This document shows, piece by piece, positions 17,558 to 28,375 of a stretch of DNA of 64,000 nt. The stretch is from Gammaproteobacteria bacterium (lineage in GTDB: Bacteria > Pseudomonadota > Gammaproteobacteria > Steroidobacterales > Steroidobacteraceae). A program made the position numbers and the translations under genes. Below the pieces are notes generated by a model. That model saw nothing but the letters and a program-made list of their open reading frames with translations. It did not search any database and was not told the DNA's origin. The DNA is taken from positions 1-64,000 of the forward strand of contig CANIOW010000009.1 of the NCBI GenBank assembly GCA_947469285.1, read 5' to 3'. Each line of letters starts with the position of its first letter. Positions within the stretch are counted from its first letter, which is position 1.

Positions 17558-19042
17558 TCAGCGGGGTATTCGCTTCCTTTCAGTGGAGGTGGAAATGTGC
17601 ATGGCTTCACGGTACTTCGCTACGGTCCGGCGCGCCACCTGGGCCCCCCCCTCCGAGAGCAGTTCGGCTAGGCGAGCGTCGGACAATGGCGTACGCGGGT
17701 CCTCGGCCGCGACGAGTTTGCGGATTTTTGCCCGCACGGCGGTAGACGACAGTTCGCTACCGCCCGTACCTGGTACGTGGCTGGAGAAGAAAAAGCGGAA
17801 TTCGAGCACGCCGCGCGGGGTGTGCATGTATTTGCCGGTAGTGACGCGTGAAATGGTGCTTTCATGCATTTCGACAGCTTCGGCGATGTCGCGGAGCACC
17901 ATGGGTTCCATGGACTCTTCGCCCTGTTCGAAGAAAGCCACCTGCCGCTGCACGATGGCGCGGCCGACCTTCAGCAGGGTTTCGTTGCGAATCTCGAGGC
18001 TGCGTAGCAGCCAGCGAGCCTCCTGCAGTTGGGTTCGCAGCGGCGCGCAGTCTGCGCCCCGCGTTAGCAGGCCGGCATACTGCTCGTTGACACGGATCCG
18101 CGGGAGGGCGGAGGGGTTCAGATCCACCTGCCAGCCATGGTCGCCACGGTAGACGAACACATCTGGAACGATGTATTCCGGTTCACTGGCGTGGATGGCG
18201 CCGCCGGGCCGCGGGTTACAGGTGCGCACCATGGCAATCGCCGTCTCGAGGTCTTCGTCGCTGGCCCGCAGGTGTCGCCGCAGGAGCGTCATTTGTCCGT
18301 TGGCGACCAGTTCAAGGTGCTCGCGCGCAATGCAGATGGCCAGCGCCAGACAGGGAGTGTCCGGGGCCAGTTGCTGCAGTTGCAGCGCCAAGCATTCGCC
18401 GAGGGAGCGCGCGGCGACTCCCGGGGGGTCAAAGGCTTGCACCAGCATGACGACGACTTCTGCCTCGTCAACCTCCACTTCGGGAAACTGTGGTCGGACG
18501 ACCGCGCAGATGTCCTCGAGGGAATCGCGCAGGTAACCGTCGTCAGTGATGGCGTCGATCACCGCGCGGCCCAAGGCTGCCTTGCGTGGGTCGAGGCGGG
18601 TCATCTCTAATTGCCAGAGCAGATGATCCTGCAGGGTTTTTCCGGCGGGGTCGGACAGATCCTGGTCATAGTCTTCGCCGCTCCCGCTGGCGGTTTCATT
18701 AACTGCCGCCGTAGGCCCTTCATCCCAGTCACAGTTATCGGCCATCTGTTCAGCGTCGGTGGCGTCGGTGATCAGGCCATCGCGACCGTCAGTCTCGTCA
18801 CCTGCGCCTTCATAGCTCCCCGGGTCGCTGTCGAGGTTGCCGGTCCGGACTTCGGAGAGCGGGACTTCGAGGCTGTCATCCGTTTCCTCCTCGGCTTCCA
18901 ACATGACGTTGGATTCGAGGGTTTCCCGGATCTGGGCCTGCAGATCCAGTGCCGTGAGTTGCAGCAGGCGGATGGCCTGCTGCAACTGCGGCGTCATCGT
19001 CAGTTGCTGGCCAAGGCGCAGTTGCAGAGAGGGCTTGAGCAT
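17558..19042 (-). CDS. rpoN: RNA polymerase sigma-54 factor
   Basis: Sigma-54 directs transcription from -24/-12 promoters with AAA+ activators. Region I is Gln/Leu-rich (residues 1-50, LGQQLTMTPQLQQAIRLLQL), region II is acidic (about 51-120), and the RpoN box ARRTVAKYREAM is near 470-481. Length 494 is normal. It follows lptB by 48 bp, the conserved order. Confidence 0.96.
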   Translation of the reverse strand: MLKPSLQLRLGQQLTMTPQLQQAIRLLQLTALDLQAQIRETLESNVMLEAEEETDDSLEVPLSEVRTGNLDSDPGSYEGAGDETDGRDGLITDATDAEQMADNCDWDEGPTAAVNETASGSGEDYDQDLSDPAGKTLQDHLLWQLEMTRLDPRKAALGRAVIDAITDDGYLRDSLEDICAVVRPQFPEVEVDEAEVVVMLVQAFDPPGVAARSLGECLALQLQQLAPDTPCLALAICIAREHLELVANGQMTLLRRHLRASDEDLETAIAMVRTCNPRPGGAIHASEPEYIVPDVFVYRGDHGWQVDLNPSALPRIRVNEQYAGLLTRGADCAPLRTQLQEARWLLRSLEIRNETLLKVGRAIVQRQVAFFEQGEESMEPMVLRDIAEAVEMHESTISRVTTGKYMHTPRGVLEFRFFFSSHVPGTGGSELSSTAVRAKIRKLVAAEDPRTPLSDARLAELLSEGGAQVARRTVAKYREAMHISTSTERKRIPR

Positions 19043-19090
19043 GAGGTGCTCAGTGTCGCCTTAGGGGGTGGGCGGCTGATGCGTCGGCCG

Positions 19091-19819
19091 TCACATCCTG
19101 AAATTCTGACCCAGATAGACGGTGCGTACTTCCGGGTTGGCCAGGATCTCGGCCGCTGTTCCGGAGGCGATGACTGACCCTTGGTTGACGATGTACGCGC
19201 GCGAGCAGATGCCGAGCGTCTCCCGCACATTGTGGTCGGTGATCAGCACGCCAATACCGCGATCCCGCAGGTGGGCGATGATGCGCTGAATGTCGATGAC
19301 CGACACTGGGTCCACGCCAGCAAAGGGCTCATCGAGCAGGATAAACTGCGGGTCCGCCGCCAGCGCTCGGGCAATTTCCACCCGGCGACGTTCGCCGCCT
19401 GACAGGCTCTGGCCGAGGGCCTCGCGCAGGTGTTCGATGTGCAATTCTTCCAGTAGGGACTGCAGGCGGTCCTGGCGTTCGCTGCGGTTGAGACCCGGGC
19501 GTGTTTCCAGAATGGCCAGCACGTTGTCCGCCACGGTCAGGCGGCGAAACACCGAGGGCTCCTGCGGCAGATAGCCCACCCCGGCCCGTGCTCGCTCGTG
19601 CATGGGCAGCGCGGTGAGGTCCTGATCCCCGATCATTACCGTGCCACCGTCAGCGGGCACCAGTCCGACGATCATGTAAAAGGCGGTTGTTTTACCGGCC
19701 CCATTTGGGCCTAACAAACCCACTATTTCGCCTGATGAGACCGAAATAGAGATGTTATTAACCACTTGCCGGCTTTTATAGCGCTTTGAAAGTTGCGCTG
19801 CGCGTAGAGTGGTGCTCAC
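19091..19819 (-). CDS. lptB: LPS export ABC transporter ATP-binding protein
   Basis: The cytoplasmic ATPase of LptB2FGC, which extracts LPS from the inner membrane. Walker A GPNGAGKT (about 36-43), signature [15 protein letters not shown], Walker [13 protein letters not shown] and H-loop TDHNVRE are all intact. It is 242 residues. GTG start in a 4-bp overlap with the lptA stop. The membrane partners lptF and lptG are not in the window. Confidence 0.95.
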   Translation of the reverse strand: MSTTLRAAQLSKRYKSRQVVNNISISVSSGEIVGLLGPNGAGKTTAFYMIVGLVPADGGTVMIGDQDLTALPMHERARAGVGYLPQEPSVFRRLTVADNVLAILETRPGLNRSERQDRLQSLLEELHIEHLREALGQSLSGGERRRVEIARALAADPQFILLDEPFAGVDPVSVIDIQRIIAHLRDRGIGVLITDHNVRETLGICSRAYIVNQGSVIASGTAAEILANPEVRTVYLGQNFRM

Positions 19820-20541
19820 GGCGTGCCTTTCGGGGGGGTTGTGGCTTTATCTTGGCTTGTTATGGCTTCTTTCTGTTTTTCAGTGGGTTTTTTTGCATCT
19901 ATCTCGGCCGATGATGGGGGCTGAATGGTTATTCTAACCCGTTCACTGGACTGCTCCCCGGGGTTGGCGAGCACGCGCTGGTCTTGCAGTCCGTAGACCA
20001 GGGTCCGGCCCGTGATCTCGTTGGCGCCATCGGAGAGCCAGGCCGCTTCGCTGAGGCGCACGGTCGCGGCCGCCAGGTCATAGTCGATGCGCCCAGCCTT
20101 GCCCCGAACGAGGCGGGGTTTGCCGCCGACGGTGGTGGCGGGCCGCTGCTGCTCAAACGTGGCGGGCGCTCCGGTGATGACGGCGCGCGCCAACGTGTTG
20201 CCCTGAAAGTTAACTTCAGCCAGATCCGAGGTCAGGGTGCCGTCGGCCGTGGTGATGCGGACACTACCGCGAAAGGACCATTGGCTGTTTTCGAAGTTCA
20301 GACCAGTGGCCAGTGCCTCAGCCGCTTCGACACGTAAGATGCCTTGCTTCAGGGTGACTTGGTGAAAGCGCAGCGAATTGTTCTTGTAGTCGAAGTCCGA
20401 CGAGGCAGCGTCCAGCGCGATCGCCTGACTGGCGCGCGGTACGGCGGCCGGGGCTACGGCGGCGGCGGTCAGCAGCAACCATCCGGTGAGGGACGGGGCG
20501 AGCCAGCGGAAAGGCCGGGCGTCAGTGATGGAAAGTGCCAT
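19816..20541 (-). CDS. lptA: LPS transport periplasmic protein LptA
   Basis: The periplasmic bridge protein that carries LPS from LptC to LptD. A signal peptide (about 1-40) is followed by the OstA-like beta-jellyroll (about 40-200: [22 protein letters not shown]). The C-terminal 35 residues are polar (Lys/Thr/Pro-rich) and longer than in E. coli LptA (185 residues; here 241). It overlaps the lptC end by 20 bp. Confidence 0.9.
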   Translation of the reverse strand: MALSITDARPFRWLAPSLTGWLLLTAAAVAPAAVPRASQAIALDAASSDFDYKNNSLRFHQVTLKQGILRVEAAEALATGLNFENSQWSFRGSVRITTADGTLTSDLAEVNFQGNTLARAVITGAPATFEQQRPATTVGGKPRLVRGKAGRIDYDLAAATVRLSEAAWLSDGANEITGRTLVYGLQDQRVLANPGEQSSERVRITIQPPSSAEIDAKKPTEKQKEAITSQDKATTPPKGTP

Positions 20542-21097
20542 GGAGGTCCGATTCTAGCTGCAGTGTGCCTGCCTTCATATCCGCATTCATGCCTCGAGCC
20601 AGCAAGGTATGTGCGCCGAACTGGATGCTGACGGGGGAAGGGGTAGTGGCTGTTTCGTTTAACAGGTCCAGAGTCAGTGTTGGGCTGGTGACGGTGGGGC
20701 TGTCTGCACCGCGCCCACTGACCGGAGACAGACGAACATTACCGCGCAGTCGCAGTTGTCGGCCGGAGGCCGGCAGGTGGCCATGGTCGGCGCGTAGGTT
20801 CCAGGCGTCGGGCGCTCCTGGATGGTACAAGGCGCGCACTTGTTCAAGCGCGATTTCCCGGCTACCCGGAACGGCCTCGCGTGCGGTCTCGGCCATTACG
20901 CGCAGCCGCCAGCGGCCGTCGCTACCCGTTTCTTCCAGAACCGTGTCAGTGAGGGAATAGGCGGGTGTTCCAGCGACGGTGTTGGGTGTGGGCTCCTCTT
21001 CTAGTGGGCGATGAGCCCACCAAGCCGTCAGCGCAGCCAAGAGTGTGAATGCACCGAGCGCGGCTGCATGCCGCCAGCCGCTACTGTGCAGGTTCAT
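20522..21097 (-). CDS. lptC: LPS export protein LptC
   Basis: A bitopic inner-membrane protein of the Lpt bridge. One N-terminal helix (about 10-27) precedes a periplasmic beta-jellyroll (TVAGTPAYSLTDTVLEETG onward). Length is 191, the same as E. coli. Identification rests mainly on its place between kdsC and lptA plus the fold pattern, since LptC diverges quickly. ATGA overlap with the kdsC stop. Confidence 0.88.
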   Translation of the reverse strand: MNLHSSGWRHAAALGAFTLLAALTAWWAHRPLEEEPTPNTVAGTPAYSLTDTVLEETGSDGRWRLRVMAETAREAVPGSREIALEQVRALYHPGAPDAWNLRADHGHLPASGRQLRLRGNVRLSPVSGRGADSPTVTSPTLTLDLLNETATTPSPVSIQFGAHTLLARGMNADMKAGTLQLESDLHGTFHH

Positions 21098-21600
21098 GGG
21101 CTGCGCTGACGGGCAGCGAGTAGGGCGTCGCAGAGTTCACGGACGGCGCCGCCGCCGCCGCGCTGCGTTGTCACCCAATGGGCGCAGCGCAGCGTGTCGG
21201 GGTGGGCGTCCGCCACTACGACGGCCAACCCGACGGACTGCATCAGTGCGAGGTCGGTGGTGTCATCGACGATACAGGCCGTGGCGGCGAGCGGCACACC
21301 GGCAGCCGCGGCCAGCGCCGTGACGGCGGCAACTTTGTCGGCGCAGCCTTGCACTACGGTGCCGATACCTAGCTCCCGCATGCGCACTTCGACGGCTGCC
21401 ATGCGCCGACCGGAGACCACGGCGAGCTGTACCCCGGCGGTCTGGAGCTGCTTCAGCCCATGGCCATCATGCACGTGGAACACCTTCAGGGCCTCGCCAT
21501 CGGCGCCGAAATACAGCCGACCGTCGGTCAGGACACCATCGACGTCAAGTACCAGCAGGCGGATCTCCGCGAGCGCTGTGCCTTGGCTGAGCGCTTTCAC
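21094..21600 (-). CDS. kdsC: 3-deoxy-D-manno-octulosonate 8-phosphate phosphatase
   Basis: Removes phosphate from Kdo-8-phosphate, yielding Kdo for LPS core. It has the HAD motif LDVDGVLTDG (about 18-27), motif II VSGR, and a C-terminal DDTTDL motif in place of the usual GDD. 168 residues, tetramer-forming C1-cap-less type. GTG start overlapping the kdsD stop by 4 bp. Confidence 0.93.
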   Translation of the reverse strand: MKALSQGTALAEIRLLVLDVDGVLTDGRLYFGADGEALKVFHVHDGHGLKQLQTAGVQLAVVSGRRMAAVEVRMRELGIGTVVQGCADKVAAVTALAAAAGVPLAATACIVDDTTDLALMQSVGLAVVVADAHPDTLRCAHWVTTQRGGGGAVRELCDALLAARQRSP

Positions 21601-22580
21601 ATGACCCCCGCACGGAGCAGGTCGTGCACATTCAGCGCGCCAACCAAGTGTCCGGCAGCATCCACCACCGCCAGGGCGGTGATGCCATGAGTTTCCATCA
21701 GGTGGACGGCATCGGCCGCCAGAGCGCTGTGCAGAATGGTCTTTGGCGCTGCGGTCATGACCGCCTGCATGGTTGAGGTGCGCAGATCCAGGCCGTGGTC
21801 CAAGGTGCGGCGCAAATCACCGTCCGTGTAGACACCACGCAGCCGACCGTCAGGATCGGTGATGGCGGTCATGCCGAGGCCTTTGCTCGACATTTCCAGT
21901 AGTCCGTCCCGCAGCAAAGCCTCCGGACGCACGGCCGGGACCGCGGCACCGGAGCGCATGACATCTTCAACATGCAGCAGCAATCGCCGGCCTAGGCTGC
22001 CGCCCGGGTGTGAACGCGCGAAGTCCTCGGCGGTGAAGCCGCGCAACTCCAGCAAGGCCACCGCCAGCGCGTCACCCATGGCCAATGTGGCGGTGGTGCT
22101 GGCTGTCGGGGCGAGGTTCAGCGGGCAGGCTTCAGCGGCGACGCTCACATCCAGGTGGGCGGTGGCAATGCGCGCCAGCGTCGATGCCGGGTTGCCCGTG
22201 AGCGCAACGATGGGCACGCCGAGGCGGCGCAGCGTGGGCACCAGCGCCAAAAGCTCGGTGGTTTCGCCACTGTTGGACAAAGCAATGACGGCATCTTCCC
22301 GCGTGATCATGCCGAGATCGCCATGACTGGCTTCTGCCGGATGCATGAAAAAAGCGGGGGTGCCGGTGCTCGCCAGCGTGGCTGCCACCTTGTTGCCGAT
22401 ATGGCCGGACTTGCCCATGCCGGTCACCACGACGCGACCGCGGATGGCCAGCAGGCAGCGGCAGGCGGTGACGAAGCCGCTGTCCAGTCGGCCGACGAGC
22501 GCGGCGACGGCAGCGGCCTCGGTGGTCAGGGCGGCGCGGCCTGCAGCCAGGACGCGGTCATCGGGCAAAAGAGCAGTCAT
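21597..22580 (-). CDS. kdsD: D-arabinose 5-phosphate isomerase
   Basis: Converts ribulose 5-phosphate to arabinose 5-phosphate, the first step to Kdo. An N-terminal SIS domain (about 30-165, with TGMGKSGHIGNKVAATLAST and ALSNSGETTELL) is followed by two CBS domains (about 200-327). The ATG at 22578-22580 gives 327 residues versus 328 in E. coli; upstream in-frame starts would overlap the divergent ibaG promoter region. First gene of the kdsD-kdsC-lptC-lptA-lptB overlap chain. Confidence 0.95.
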   Translation of the reverse strand: MTALLPDDRVLAAGRAALTTEAAAVAALVGRLDSGFVTACRCLLAIRGRVVVTGMGKSGHIGNKVAATLASTGTPAFFMHPAEASHGDLGMITREDAVIALSNSGETTELLALVPTLRRLGVPIVALTGNPASTLARIATAHLDVSVAAEACPLNLAPTASTTATLAMGDALAVALLELRGFTAEDFARSHPGGSLGRRLLLHVEDVMRSGAAVPAVRPEALLRDGLLEMSSKGLGMTAITDPDGRLRGVYTDGDLRRTLDHGLDLRTSTMQAVMTAAPKTILHSALAADAVHLMETHGITALAVVDAAGHLVGALNVHDLLRAGVM

Positions 22581-22647
22581 GGCAGCATGATAGCGCGCCT
22601 GCCGGGGTAGGCGCCGCTGTCGCCTGCTTTCCCGTACACTTCGCCTC

Positions 22648-22896
22648 ATGAACGCAACAGAAGTGAAGATCCGCATCGAGGCTGGACTGCCAGGTGCGCA
22701 GGTTCAGGTCAAGACACCTGACGACACCCATTTTGAAGCGCTGGTAGTGGCGCCACAGTTCGAGGGGCTGCGGCCGCTGAAGCGCCACCAGTTGGTCTAC
22801 GACACCATCGGGCATGCGGTTGGGCGGGAAGTGCACGCCTTGTCGATCACCGCCTATACACCCACGGAAGCCGCTGCCGCGGGCATTCGTCCCTGA
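22648..22896 (+). CDS. ibaG: BolA-family protein IbaG
   Basis: A small BolA-like protein (82 residues; E. coli IbaG 84) that binds monothiol glutaredoxins and [2Fe-2S] clusters and supports acid and envelope stress responses. The BolA pattern [23 protein letters not shown] includes the conserved His. Its place directly before murA is conserved. No mla genes stand between it and kdsD, unlike E. coli. Confidence 0.9.
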   Translation: MNATEVKIRIEAGLPGAQVQVKTPDDTHFEALVVAPQFEGLRPLKRHQLVYDTIGHAVGREVHALSITAYTPTEAAAAGIRP

Positions 22897-24165
<1,269 letters not shown>

Positions 24166-24183
24166 GACGGGATTTCCCGCGGC

Positions 24184-25536
24184 TTAACCGGGGATTAGCG
24201 ACGGATAGCGTGTGGCCAGTTGTTGCGCGTCCTGCGGGCGCTCGCCGAGCGTTACCGTGACATTCAAGGGGGTAGCGCTGCGTGCGCTGCCGTTGGTGCC
24301 CAGTCGGTAACCAGACAACTGCACTTTCGAGCCAGGTCGCCGCAAGGCGAGGCGTGTTACCAGATCACGTGCGTCCGTGACGCGGTGGCCATCGAGGCGC
24401 AACACCACATCGCCCGTGCCGAGCTGCGCTTGATCGCCGGGGCCGTGATCGATCAGTCCAACCACCGCCACACCGCGCAAGTGCCATAGGCCACTGTTGG
24501 CGTCGCGCGCCAGATCGCTGCGCACCAAACCCGCGTCGCTAGCCACCTCCATGTCTAGATCGCGCAGCCCGGCCCCCAGCCAGCCACGTGCGACGCGACC
24601 GTTGTCGATCAGTTCGGCCATCACGCCGCGCACTAGGTTAATGGGAATGGCAAAGCCGATACCCTCGGTGCCGCTCTGGCGGCTGAGCACGGCGGTGTTA
24701 ATGCCCACCAAACGGCCAGCCGTGTCGATCAGGGCCCCGCCCGAGTTGCCTGGATTGATGGCGGCGTCGGTCTGCACAAAATTTTCGAACATCGCCAGTC
24801 CGAGTTGTCCGCGGCCGGTAGCACTGACGATGCCTTGGGTTACGGTTTGTCCAAGGGCTAGCGGATTGCCGATGGCGAGCACCACATCGCCCACACGCAG
24901 ATGGTCCGAGCGGCCCAAGGCAATGACCGGTAGGTGCTGCAGCGGAATCTGCAGTACTGCCAGGTCAGTGTCCGGGTCACTGCCGACGAGTCGGGCCGGC
25001 GCCGTGCGACCGTCCGCCAATTGCACCGTGACGACTGCAACGCCAGCGATGACGTGCTGATTCGTGAGCACATAGCCGCGCGGGTCGATGATGACGCCGG
25101 AGCCGGCGCCCTCGACACGCTGTGCGGTGTCGGGGACCAGCGTGCGAAACGCTTCGGGGAGCCCTGGGGGCGCTGCACGCTCGCGAACGACGCTTTCAGT
25201 GTTGATGCCGACGACGGCCGGAGCCGCACGCGCAACCGCGTCAGCATAAGAGGCCGGTCCGGTTGCTCTCTCCGCGGGCAGGGTGCTGGTTGGGCCCTCG
25301 GCGACCAGCTCGGTTGCGAAGCTTGTCGTCGCCGTGGGCTGCGTAGCCGACAGCGGGTTACTGCGGCTGCCCCCCGGTGGTGTGGTGATGAAAGTAGCCG
25401 GACCCACGGCTGTACCTTGCGGCGGCAGCCATTCCGGGTGTGACCAGACGGCCAGCAATGCACCCGCCAGGCCGAGCGAGATCCACGGCGAGAGATACTG
25501 GGCGGCGCTGGTCAAGCGGTGCAGGAATTGTCGCAT
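24184..25536 (-). CDS. DegS-like membrane-anchored serine protease with one PDZ domain
   Basis: An HtrA-family protease, predicted periplasmic and anchored by one helix (about 16-32). Catalytic residues are His161 (LTNQHVIAGV), Asp191 (PDTDLAVL) and Ser265 (NPGNSGGALID). One PDZ domain covers about 320-425. One PDZ plus an anchor is the DegS architecture (RseA site-1 cleavage, sigma-E response). At 450 residues it is longer than E. coli DegS (355), owing to a Pro/Thr/Ser-rich linker of about 65 residues after the helix and a longer C-terminus. It is divergent from petABC and convergent with murA, not beside degQ. Confidence 0.9.
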   Translation of the reverse strand: MRQFLHRLTSAAQYLSPWISLGLAGALLAVWSHPEWLPPQGTAVGPATFITTPPGGSRSNPLSATQPTATTSFATELVAEGPTSTLPAERATGPASYADAVARAAPAVVGINTESVVRERAAPPGLPEAFRTLVPDTAQRVEGAGSGVIIDPRGYVLTNQHVIAGVAVVTVQLADGRTAPARLVGSDPDTDLAVLQIPLQHLPVIALGRSDHLRVGDVVLAIGNPLALGQTVTQGIVSATGRGQLGLAMFENFVQTDAAINPGNSGGALIDTAGRLVGINTAVLSRQSGTEGIGFAIPINLVRGVMAELIDNGRVARGWLGAGLRDLDMEVASDAGLVRSDLARDANSGLWHLRGVAVVGLIDHGPGDQAQLGTGDVVLRLDGHRVTDARDLVTRLALRRPGSKVQLSGYRLGTNGSARSATPLNVTVTLGERPQDAQQLATRYPSLIPG

Positions 25537-25651
25537 GAGGGGTCTACGGTCCGCGCGTCGGTTACTGGTGTCAATCGTGTCATATCAATGTGGCGGTGCG
25601 ACGATCTGTTTGTTCCGTGGATGGGGGTGCAGTCGTGTGCATTGCCGTGTG

Positions 25652-25657
25652 TATAAT
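25652..25657 (+). promoter_or_regulatory. Perfect -10 hexamer upstream of petA
   Basis: TATAAT lies 64 bp before the petA start in the 184-bp gap between the divergent protease gene and petA. No good -35 is seen at 16-18 bp, so an activator or a weak -35 must be assumed. It would drive the petABC operon. Confidence 0.45.
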
Positions 25658-25720
25658 GCCGGATGCGTGGGGCAGGTCTGAATGCTGTCACCTGCACCGT
25701 CAAAATCCAAGGGCTTATCA

Positions 25721-26308
25721 ATGAGCGAACAAGTCGATTTGGGCCGCCGCAAGTTGCTGACGGCGGCCACTGCCGCGACGGGTGCCATCGGCGCCGGTCT
25801 TGCGGTCTCGCCGTTTCTCGCCTCGTGGAAACCTAGCGCGCGCGCCAAGGCTTTGGGGGCCCCAGTGGAGATTGATATCTCCAAGCTGGAAGCTGGCGCC
25901 ATGATCAAGGTGGAGTGGCGCGGCAAACCCGTCTGGGTAGTGCGCCGTACGCCGGAAATGCTGGGTGGCCTCAGTCAGCACGACGCGTTGCTGCTAGATC
26001 CGGGCAGCGATGGCTCCAAGCAACCAGCGTTCGCCAAGAACGCAGCGCGCGCCGTCAAGCCGGAATACTTTGTCGTGCTGGGCGTGTGCACCCACCTAGG
26101 CTGCTCGCCCATGTCGAAGTTCACCGTGGGTGAAGTCGAAGCAGGTTGGCCTGGCGGTTTCTACTGCCCGTGCCATGGTTCGAAATTCGACCTTGCCGGC
26201 CGCGTATTCAAAGGCGTTCCCGCGCCATCGAATCTCGAGGTGCCACCGTACGCCTTCGTGGGCGAAGGTAAGATTATCGTCGGTACCGAGGGTGCGCAGG
26301 CGGCTTAA
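25721..26308 (+). CDS. petA: Ubiquinol-cytochrome c reductase iron-sulfur (Rieske) subunit
   Basis: The Rieske subunit of the bc1 complex, passing electrons from quinol to cytochrome c1. An N-terminal Tat-like GRRKLL and helix (about 8-30) is followed by cluster ligands Cys123 and His125 (CTHLGC) and Cys149 and His152 (CPCHGSKFD), with Cys128/Cys151 as the disulfide. The ATG at 25721 (195 residues) starts as usual for the family and has AAGGG upstream; an earlier ATG at 25682 would add 13 residues. First of petA-petB-petC. Confidence 0.95.
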   Translation: MSEQVDLGRRKLLTAATAATGAIGAGLAVSPFLASWKPSARAKALGAPVEIDISKLEAGAMIKVEWRGKPVWVVRRTPEMLGGLSQHDALLLDPGSDGSKQPAFAKNAARAVKPEYFVVLGVCTHLGCSPMSKFTVGEVEAGWPGGFYCPCHGSKFDLAGRVFKGVPAPSNLEVPPYAFVGEGKIIVGTEGAQAA

Positions 26309-26355
26309 TGTCGCTTCGTCCCCCGACCCATTCACTGGAGCAGTAGGCAGTCACT

Positions 26356-27624
26356 ATGGCCTCGACCGAATCCCACAATGCCTCCAAGCCGCAGGGCGGC
26401 CTGAACGGCTGGATCAATGCGCGTTTCCCGCTCGATAAGATGCTGCGTGAGCACATTACCGAGTATTACGCGCCCAAGAACTTCAACTTCTGGTACTACT
26501 TCGGCTCGCTAGCGCTGTTCGTGCTGATATTGCAGCTGGTCACGGGTATTTTCCTGACCATGAACTACAAGCCATCGGCCACAGAGGCTTTTGGCGCGGT
26601 CGAATACATCATGCGCGATGTGGAGTGGGGCTGGCTCATCCGCTACTTGCACTCGACCGGCGCGTCGGCGTTTTTCATTGTCATCTACCTGCACATGTTC
26701 CGCGCGTTGCTCTACGGGTCCTATAAAGCGCCGCGAGAGTTGCTGTGGCTGCTCGGTATGGCGATTTACTTGGCGCTCATGGCAGAGGCCTTCATGGGCT
26801 ATCTGCTGCCTTGGGGCAATATGTCCTTCTGGGGCGCGCAAGTCATCGTCTCGCTGTTTGGCACCATCCCCGTGATAGGAGATGGTCTGGTGGAGTGGAT
26901 CCGCGGCGACTATTACATCTCTGACATCACGCTCAATCGGTTCTTTGCCCTGCATGTGGTGGCTCTGCCGTTGGTGCTGGTGTTCTTGGTGGCCGCGCAC
27001 GTTCTGGCCTTGCACGAAGTCGGGTCGAACAACCCCGATGGCGTCGAGATCAAGAAGACCAAGGGCGCTGACGGGAAACCGCTGGACGGCATTCCGTTCC
27101 ATCCCTACTACACCGTGAAGGACCTGTTCGGCCTCGGCGTGTTCCTGACGATTTTTTGCGGCATCGTGTTCTTTAAGCCCGATGGCTGGGGAATGTTTCT
27201 GGAGGCGCCAAACTTCGAGCCCGCCAACCCGATGCAAACGCCGCCCCACATTGCGCCCGTGTGGTACTTCACGCCGTTCTACGCCATCCTGCGCGCGGTG
27301 CCGTCTTTCCTAGGCACTCAGATCTGGGGCGTTATCGCCATGTTTGGCGCCATCGTGCTGTTGGCGCTGTTGCCCTGGCTCGACCGGTCGCCCGTCAAGT
27401 CGATGCGGTATCGCGGATGGGTGCCGAAACTGGCTTTGGCGGTGTTTGCCGTGACTTTCGTCATGCTGGGTTACCTTGGATTGAAGCCGGCTACTGGCAT
27501 CTTTCCATTGCTGGCACGCGTGTTCACGGTGCTGTATTTCGCTTACTTCCTGCTGATGCCGTGGTGGTCCCGTATGGGCGCCACGAAGCCGGTGCCGGAG
27601 AGGGTCACCTACGATGCACATTAA
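26356..27624 (+). CDS. petB: Cytochrome b of the bc1 complex
   Basis: A 422-residue membrane subunit with about eight helices, two b-haems and the two quinone sites. Haem-ligand histidines lie in helices B and D (RYLHSTGASAFF and NRFFALHVVALP with AAHVLALH). The ef-loop motif is PVWY (Val302) instead of the widespread PEWY. It is followed by petC with an 11-bp overlap. It is full-length b, not the split b6/subunit IV form. Confidence 0.96.
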   Translation: MASTESHNASKPQGGLNGWINARFPLDKMLREHITEYYAPKNFNFWYYFGSLALFVLILQLVTGIFLTMNYKPSATEAFGAVEYIMRDVEWGWLIRYLHSTGASAFFIVIYLHMFRALLYGSYKAPRELLWLLGMAIYLALMAEAFMGYLLPWGNMSFWGAQVIVSLFGTIPVIGDGLVEWIRGDYYISDITLNRFFALHVVALPLVLVFLVAAHVLALHEVGSNNPDGVEIKKTKGADGKPLDGIPFHPYYTVKDLFGLGVFLTIFCGIVFFKPDGWGMFLEAPNFEPANPMQTPPHIAPVWYFTPFYAILRAVPSFLGTQIWGVIAMFGAIVLLALLPWLDRSPVKSMRYRGWVPKLALAVFAVTFVMLGYLGLKPATGIFPLLARVFTVLYFAYFLLMPWWSRMGATKPVPERVTYDAH

Positions 27625-28369
27625 GAAGACTTGGCTCGTCGCAGTGGCTGCGGGCCTGATGACCACCATGACACACGGTGCATTGGCCTCCTCCGAGGGC
27701 CCTCACTTGGCGTCGGCTGGTAACGACATCTTCAGTCAGGCGAGCTTGCAGCGTGGCGCCCGCAATTTTGTCGGCTACTGCCTTGGTTGCCACTCGGCGA
27801 AGTATGTTCGCTGGAACCGCGTCGCGGCGGACTTGGGGATTCCCGAGGCCGATCTAAAGTCGATCCAGTTCACGGGCCAGCGCCCGTTCGACACCATGGT
27901 CAGTGGAATGCCGCCTGAGGCAGCGAAACGCTGGTTCGGCAATGCACCGCCAGATATGTCGTTGCTGGCACGCGCACGTGGCACCGACTACATCTACAGC
28001 TACCTCATGTCCTTTTACGCCGACGACAGTCGTCCGCATGGCGTGAATAACCTGGTGCTGCCGGGGACAGCCATGCCGCACGTGTTGGCGGGCTTGCAGG
28101 GGCTGCAGCAGCCAGTCTATGCCACGCACACCGGCGAAGATGGCAAGCCGCAGAGCGTGGTGGAAAAACTCGAGGCAGGCGATGCCGGACAGTTAGCGCC
28201 AGAGCAATATGCGTCGTTTGTGCGCGACACCGTGAACTTTATCGAATACATCGGCGAGCCGGTGCAGGCAAAGCGCCGGACGCTGGGTGTGTGGGTAGTG
28301 CTGTTTTTGCTGGTGTTCACGGCATTTGCCTACCTGCTGAAGCAAGAGTACTGGAAAGACGTGAAGTGA
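27614..28369 (+). CDS. petC: Cytochrome c1
   Basis: The c-type haem subunit of bc1. A signal peptide (about 1-25) precedes the haem-binding site CLGCH (Cys56, Cys59, His60); the likely axial Met is 154 in GTAMPHVL, and one C-terminal anchor helix spans about 226-245. At 251 residues it is a normal bacterial c1. Its start lies inside the petB end, so translation is coupled. Confidence 0.95.
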   Translation: MHIKKTWLVAVAAGLMTTMTHGALASSEGPHLASAGNDIFSQASLQRGARNFVGYCLGCHSAKYVRWNRVAADLGIPEADLKSIQFTGQRPFDTMVSGMPPEAAKRWFGNAPPDMSLLARARGTDYIYSYLMSFYADDSRPHGVNNLVLPGTAMPHVLAGLQGLQQPVYATHTGEDGKPQSVVEKLEAGDAGQLAPEQYASFVRDTVNFIEYIGEPVQAKRRTLGVWVVLFLLVFTAFAYLLKQEYWKDVK

Positions 28370-28375
28370 GCCAAT

